In this document: positions 57,076 through 60,000 of the stretch, in pieces
How the letters are laid out: each line of letters begins with the position of its first letter
Position numbering within the stretch: position 1 is the first letter of the stretch
Assembly: GCF_008831285.2 (NCBI RefSeq)
Contig: NC_045148.1
Coordinates: 16,162,802-16,222,801, forward strand
Source: Nymphaea colorata
Taxonomy: Eukaryota; Streptophyta; Magnoliopsida; Nymphaeales; Nymphaeaceae
Direction of reading: 5' to 3'
DNA length: 60,000 nucleotides
The notes under the pieces: model-generated
What the model was told of the DNA's origin: nothing
What the model saw: only the letters and a program-made list of their open reading frames with translations
Database searches by the model: none
Translations under genes and position numbers: made by a program

Positions 57076-59305
57076 AAATTTTTTTAGTATAGCTTTCAGC
57101 ATCAATTCACTTTTTACTTATATAATTCATCGACAGTTTCCGTTAGTCTCAAGTTTCATAGTGTTAAAAAACTTGAGAAGTAAAGCGTAAATTTAACAGC
57201 GAATCAGATGCGTGCGTGCCCGTTTTTATTCGGCAGACTTTTGGATCGTCGATGGACACGAAAGGCCGTGGCTTTGTCGCCGGCGAAGACAGACAAGGCG
57301 TCTGATTCTGCTTAACAATCATGAGGTCCGTGGACGGTTGCGGTCCGCACCGTTGGACATTTCTAGTTCCTATATATATATATATATATATATAAAGTAG
57401 AGAATTATGTGCGCCTACTTTCTTCAACTGGATAGGCTGCGGGATTTTTTTAATTGAAATTCTGAAATCGTGATTCTACACTAGGGGAGGAATTATGATT
57501 CTAGAATTTTAGAATTTTTTTCATTTTTTCTCTATGGTACATGTCATGACCGTTTTAATTCATTACTTCTAGAATTTTAATTCATGTTTTGTCAAACAAG
57601 TTATTTTCGATTTTGAAACCAAAATTCAGACTGTCAAATACAAAGGAAAACTGGAACTGAAATTTTTCATTCCATGTCTAATTTGAGGAGGAATTTTGTT
57701 TTTAAAATTTTAATTCTAAAATCAAAACTCAACTCCATCAAATGCCCCCTAAAGTACGGTATTACTTTGAAAAGTTGTGATTGTTCATTTTTTTTTAAGT
57801 TTGCTATGGACGACGTCTCATTTTGAAATTGGGTTGTTCACTTTAGTTTGGAATTCATAACCTCTACCTGTAACTTTGTTGGGTGCTGCATAAAAACGTT
57901 TTATGAATCAAACTAGTGAGGCCTCGATTTGTGAATTAATAAAAAATGTAAACTTTTCTTTTTTTATACATAAATAAGATAATTTACTTATAAAAATTGA
58001 AAGCTTTAAATATTAAAAAGATTCAAAAACAAACCAAATGACAGTTTTGAATCAACTGCTAATTCAAAACAATTCGCCATCAATTGAACTCAGTCTTCAT
58101 TCTTGAATTATCAAAGCCAGATCTGGCTGGCATAAATAGCCAAGCGGTCTCACCTTTCCAGTAACAACTAGTTATTCCTATTTTACAAGGATTTTAATAG
58201 GATGAATCCCAAAAACTAAACGATGCAATTCGAAATTTCGGTGGGGAAGATCGAATAGATCGATCGGATTGCCAGCCTCCAGGTGACTTCTGGCTGGTCT
58301 CGGATGGGGCCTCTGTGTTATTTTTCTTCTGTGGAGGAGATGATCTGAACGCTTCTTTCATGATTCTTTGGTTCAGCATATTCGCTCGACTTTAAAGGCT
58401 GAATGCTGTTCATGAAGACAATGGCAGTGGCAGTATTAGAACTGAACTCCTGGTAAAGATTCTTCTTTAATTCTGACACAGGGTTAATGCAAACGGCTTA
58501 GAAAGAATCCAGACAAATAAAACTCAGATTCTGAGCAACCATCACAAACACGGAATTTTCGGCATGAATTATTAGATCTCGGGCGTTTTTTGCTTAATGC
58601 CAAAAGTTCTATACATCTTTTATGCTGGATGGAAGTTTACTGTTGTCTGTGGCCTTGCCGGTGGCCTTTATGCCTTTTAACGCACTAACTGTGGTTCTGT
58701 TTTTCCAATATCCAAATCCACTGTTCTTCCGATGCCTAGCCTCGGCTTATCTGTTCTTCTCTTTTTATTTTGGTTTTCTTTGTTGGCACGAACAGATATT
58801 GATCAGTTTCCCAAAGCAAGAATTCAGCGCCACCACAGGAAGATTTTCAACTTCATCTTCACATTCTCAGTACTGGATTCATAGTTCTGCAGAACGACAA
58901 TCAATAGTTTCCGTTTCAGTGTTGAACTTAATTAGTACTATCTGCAGATCTCCTCGAAATTAAGCTGTGTCATAATCTCGTTGACCATGTCCACAGGGAT
59001 AACATGCGTGTTATGCTCCTGAGAAATAAATCAAAAGACAAAAACTTAGAAATCAGGTATTGCCTGAGAAGGTTCAGAAATCACATGTTGGGAATTATAG
59101 CTTTAATTTCTCCACCTATGACTCTTGGTCAGTGGGCGACACCAGAAATTTAAGTATTATAAGGGGCGTTTATTTCAAGAAACATATGTATTCTAAAGAA
59201 TCTGTATATTTTAGGAAGAACAGTAGTAAATTTTTGACAGATGTATATGCCAACCTGATTTGCAGTAGGCATTCTTTCATTTCATTTTCTTCTGCATATG
59301 TATAT
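57076..59305. other. Intergenic DNA, nothing recognised
   Basis: Contains a (TA)n run at 57371-57394. An open frame at 58622-58963 (113 codons) starts with a hydrophobic stretch but matches no family I know. Confidence 0.5.
57371..57394. repeat. (TA)n microsatellite
   Basis: A simple TA dinucleotide run. Confidence 0.9.
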
Positions 59306-59355
59306 GCATTCTTTCATAATCTGGTTGTGAATCCAACCAGATTATGAAAGAATGC
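59306..59355. repeat. Palindrome, 22-bp perfect arms, 6-nt loop
   Basis: The left arm (59306-59327, starting GCATTCTTTCATAATC) and right arm (59334-59355, ending AAAGAATGC) are perfect inverse complements around TGAATC. Partial copies of the arm lie nearby (GGCATTCTTTCATTTC near 59268, CAACCAGATTATGCC near 59391). Confidence 0.92.
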
Positions 59356-59703
59356 CAACAAGTCCGTCTGGTGGTGGCTTAGTCCGACTCCAACCAGATT
59401 ATGCCAACAAGGAAGCACCTCGGGAGCACTAATGAATTCCGGACCCTGTTCAACTTGAAAGTTTGAAGTTGAGCTTCAAACACCCGGTGGATAGAGCTCT
59501 TCTTAGCGCTTTCAGTAATTGTTTTTTTACAGTGGCCGTTGGGCTGAAAAGGCAACGACGGATCATTGTAAATCGAATGAACGTATACACAAGGAACTGC
59601 ATTAAAGTTGGGTCTAGAACAGCTACAAATTGCAGAAACCGTTGCTATGGAACCCCCACCCCATCAACAGTTGAATTATGTCTGGAGGCCATGACTCATT
59701 TTA

Positions 59704-59865
59704 GCTTGGTGGTGCATTTCAGCTTCGTGGCGTATTTGGGAGGAGCGCAACAACAGGGTCTTCAGGGGCACCTTCTCTTCGTCAGATTCTGTAGCTCGTC
59801 TTGTGCAAGGGGATGTCCAGTTTGCCATTCAGTTGAAGCGCCGATGCCCGTCTACGGCTGAGTGA
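59704..59865 (+). pseudogene. LINE ORF2 C-terminal remnant
   Basis: In the frame starting at 59704 the sequence reads WRIWEERNNRVFRG, the W-x-IW-x-ERN-x-R-x-F signature near the C-terminus of plant LINE ORF2 (after the zf-RVT region). It continues open to a TGA at 59863-59865. A T-rich, 3'-UTR-like stretch follows to the window edge. Upstream motifs are not in this frame, so this is a fragment or a frame-broken copy. A longer overlapping frame (59463-59861) is a shadow. Confidence 0.68.
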
Positions 59866-60000
59866 CGCTTCGTCTTTCCTCTCTCTCTTATTTTTCTGTG
59901 AACTGTATTGTATATTTCGTTTTCCTGCTTTTGTTTTTGTGGATTGTAATTTGTATCTAGGGGACTTCTTATCCCCATATTTTCGTTATATATTCTCATT

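Noticed and set aside
58622-58963. 113-codon frame with a hydrophobic N-terminus, possible membrane protein
   Set aside because: The hydrophobic stretch is weak evidence in T-rich DNA and no family was recognised.

Overview
This window is nuclear DNA of a flowering plant. The AT-rich intergenic sequence is full of plant-type transposons (a Tat/Ogre-lineage Ty3/gypsy element, hAT elements and their MITEs, a small LTR-element solo LTR, LINE remnants). The only host genes I can recognise are plant-specific NIMIN/NRR-type NPR1-interacting proteins. I see no prokaryotic genes, rRNA, tRNA or CRISPR. The species cannot be fixed from the sequence.

Host genes: three short, intronless NIMIN/NRR-like genes lie on the minus strand at 6766-7233, 22650-23225 and 54973-55332. 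Each has, in the same order, a basic N-terminus, a VEEFFALIRRIR-type motif, a PSFxxEDFA (EDF) motif and a C-terminal LDLSLGL / LDLNVEP / LSLNV EAR-like motif followed by CGG. They look like a dispersed paralogue cluster spread apart by transposons. Upstream of each gene is a pair of TGACG cores at exactly 14-nt spacing, the kind of site bound by TGA bZIP factors, which are the partners of NPR1. A feedback circuit is implied: TGA/NPR1 would switch on genes whose products bind NPR1.

1-24 kb: intergenic DNA with a 310-bp solo LTR (5-bp target duplication), hAT-type MITEs, a 5'-truncated LINE-like insert with a perfect 19-bp target duplication, a longer LINE pseudogene (15.65-17.37 kb), short tandem duplications and a 4 x 40-bp minisatellite. 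24.2 kb holds a MITE with a perfect 8-bp target duplication.

26.4-50.05 kb: a decayed hAT transposon (BED finger, DUF659-like, dimerisation domain, acidic tail) is split by a nested Tat/Ogre-type LTR retrotransposon at 28052-48887. That element has 3.3-3.4-kb LTRs, a GTTTG target duplication, a PBS and PPT, an extra plant-mobile-domain ORF upstream of gag, gag-protease-G-patch, a probable pro/RT intron, RT, two RNase H domains and integrase. It is dead: stop codons lie in RT and the YxDD box reads YIHD. Just upstream of its 3' LTR is an array of seven units whose arms covary and whose topology fits H-type pseudoknots. This is the least expected structure in the window.

The element looks twice as long as it should because about 4.9 kb (35837-40753) recurs after a 100-N gap (40854-45769). 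The simplest reading is two overlapping contig ends that were never merged, giving a true element of about 15.8 kb.

50-60 kb: mostly unrecognised AT-rich DNA, the third NIMIN-like gene, a degenerate repeat array, a 22-bp-arm palindrome and the C-terminal end of another LINE.
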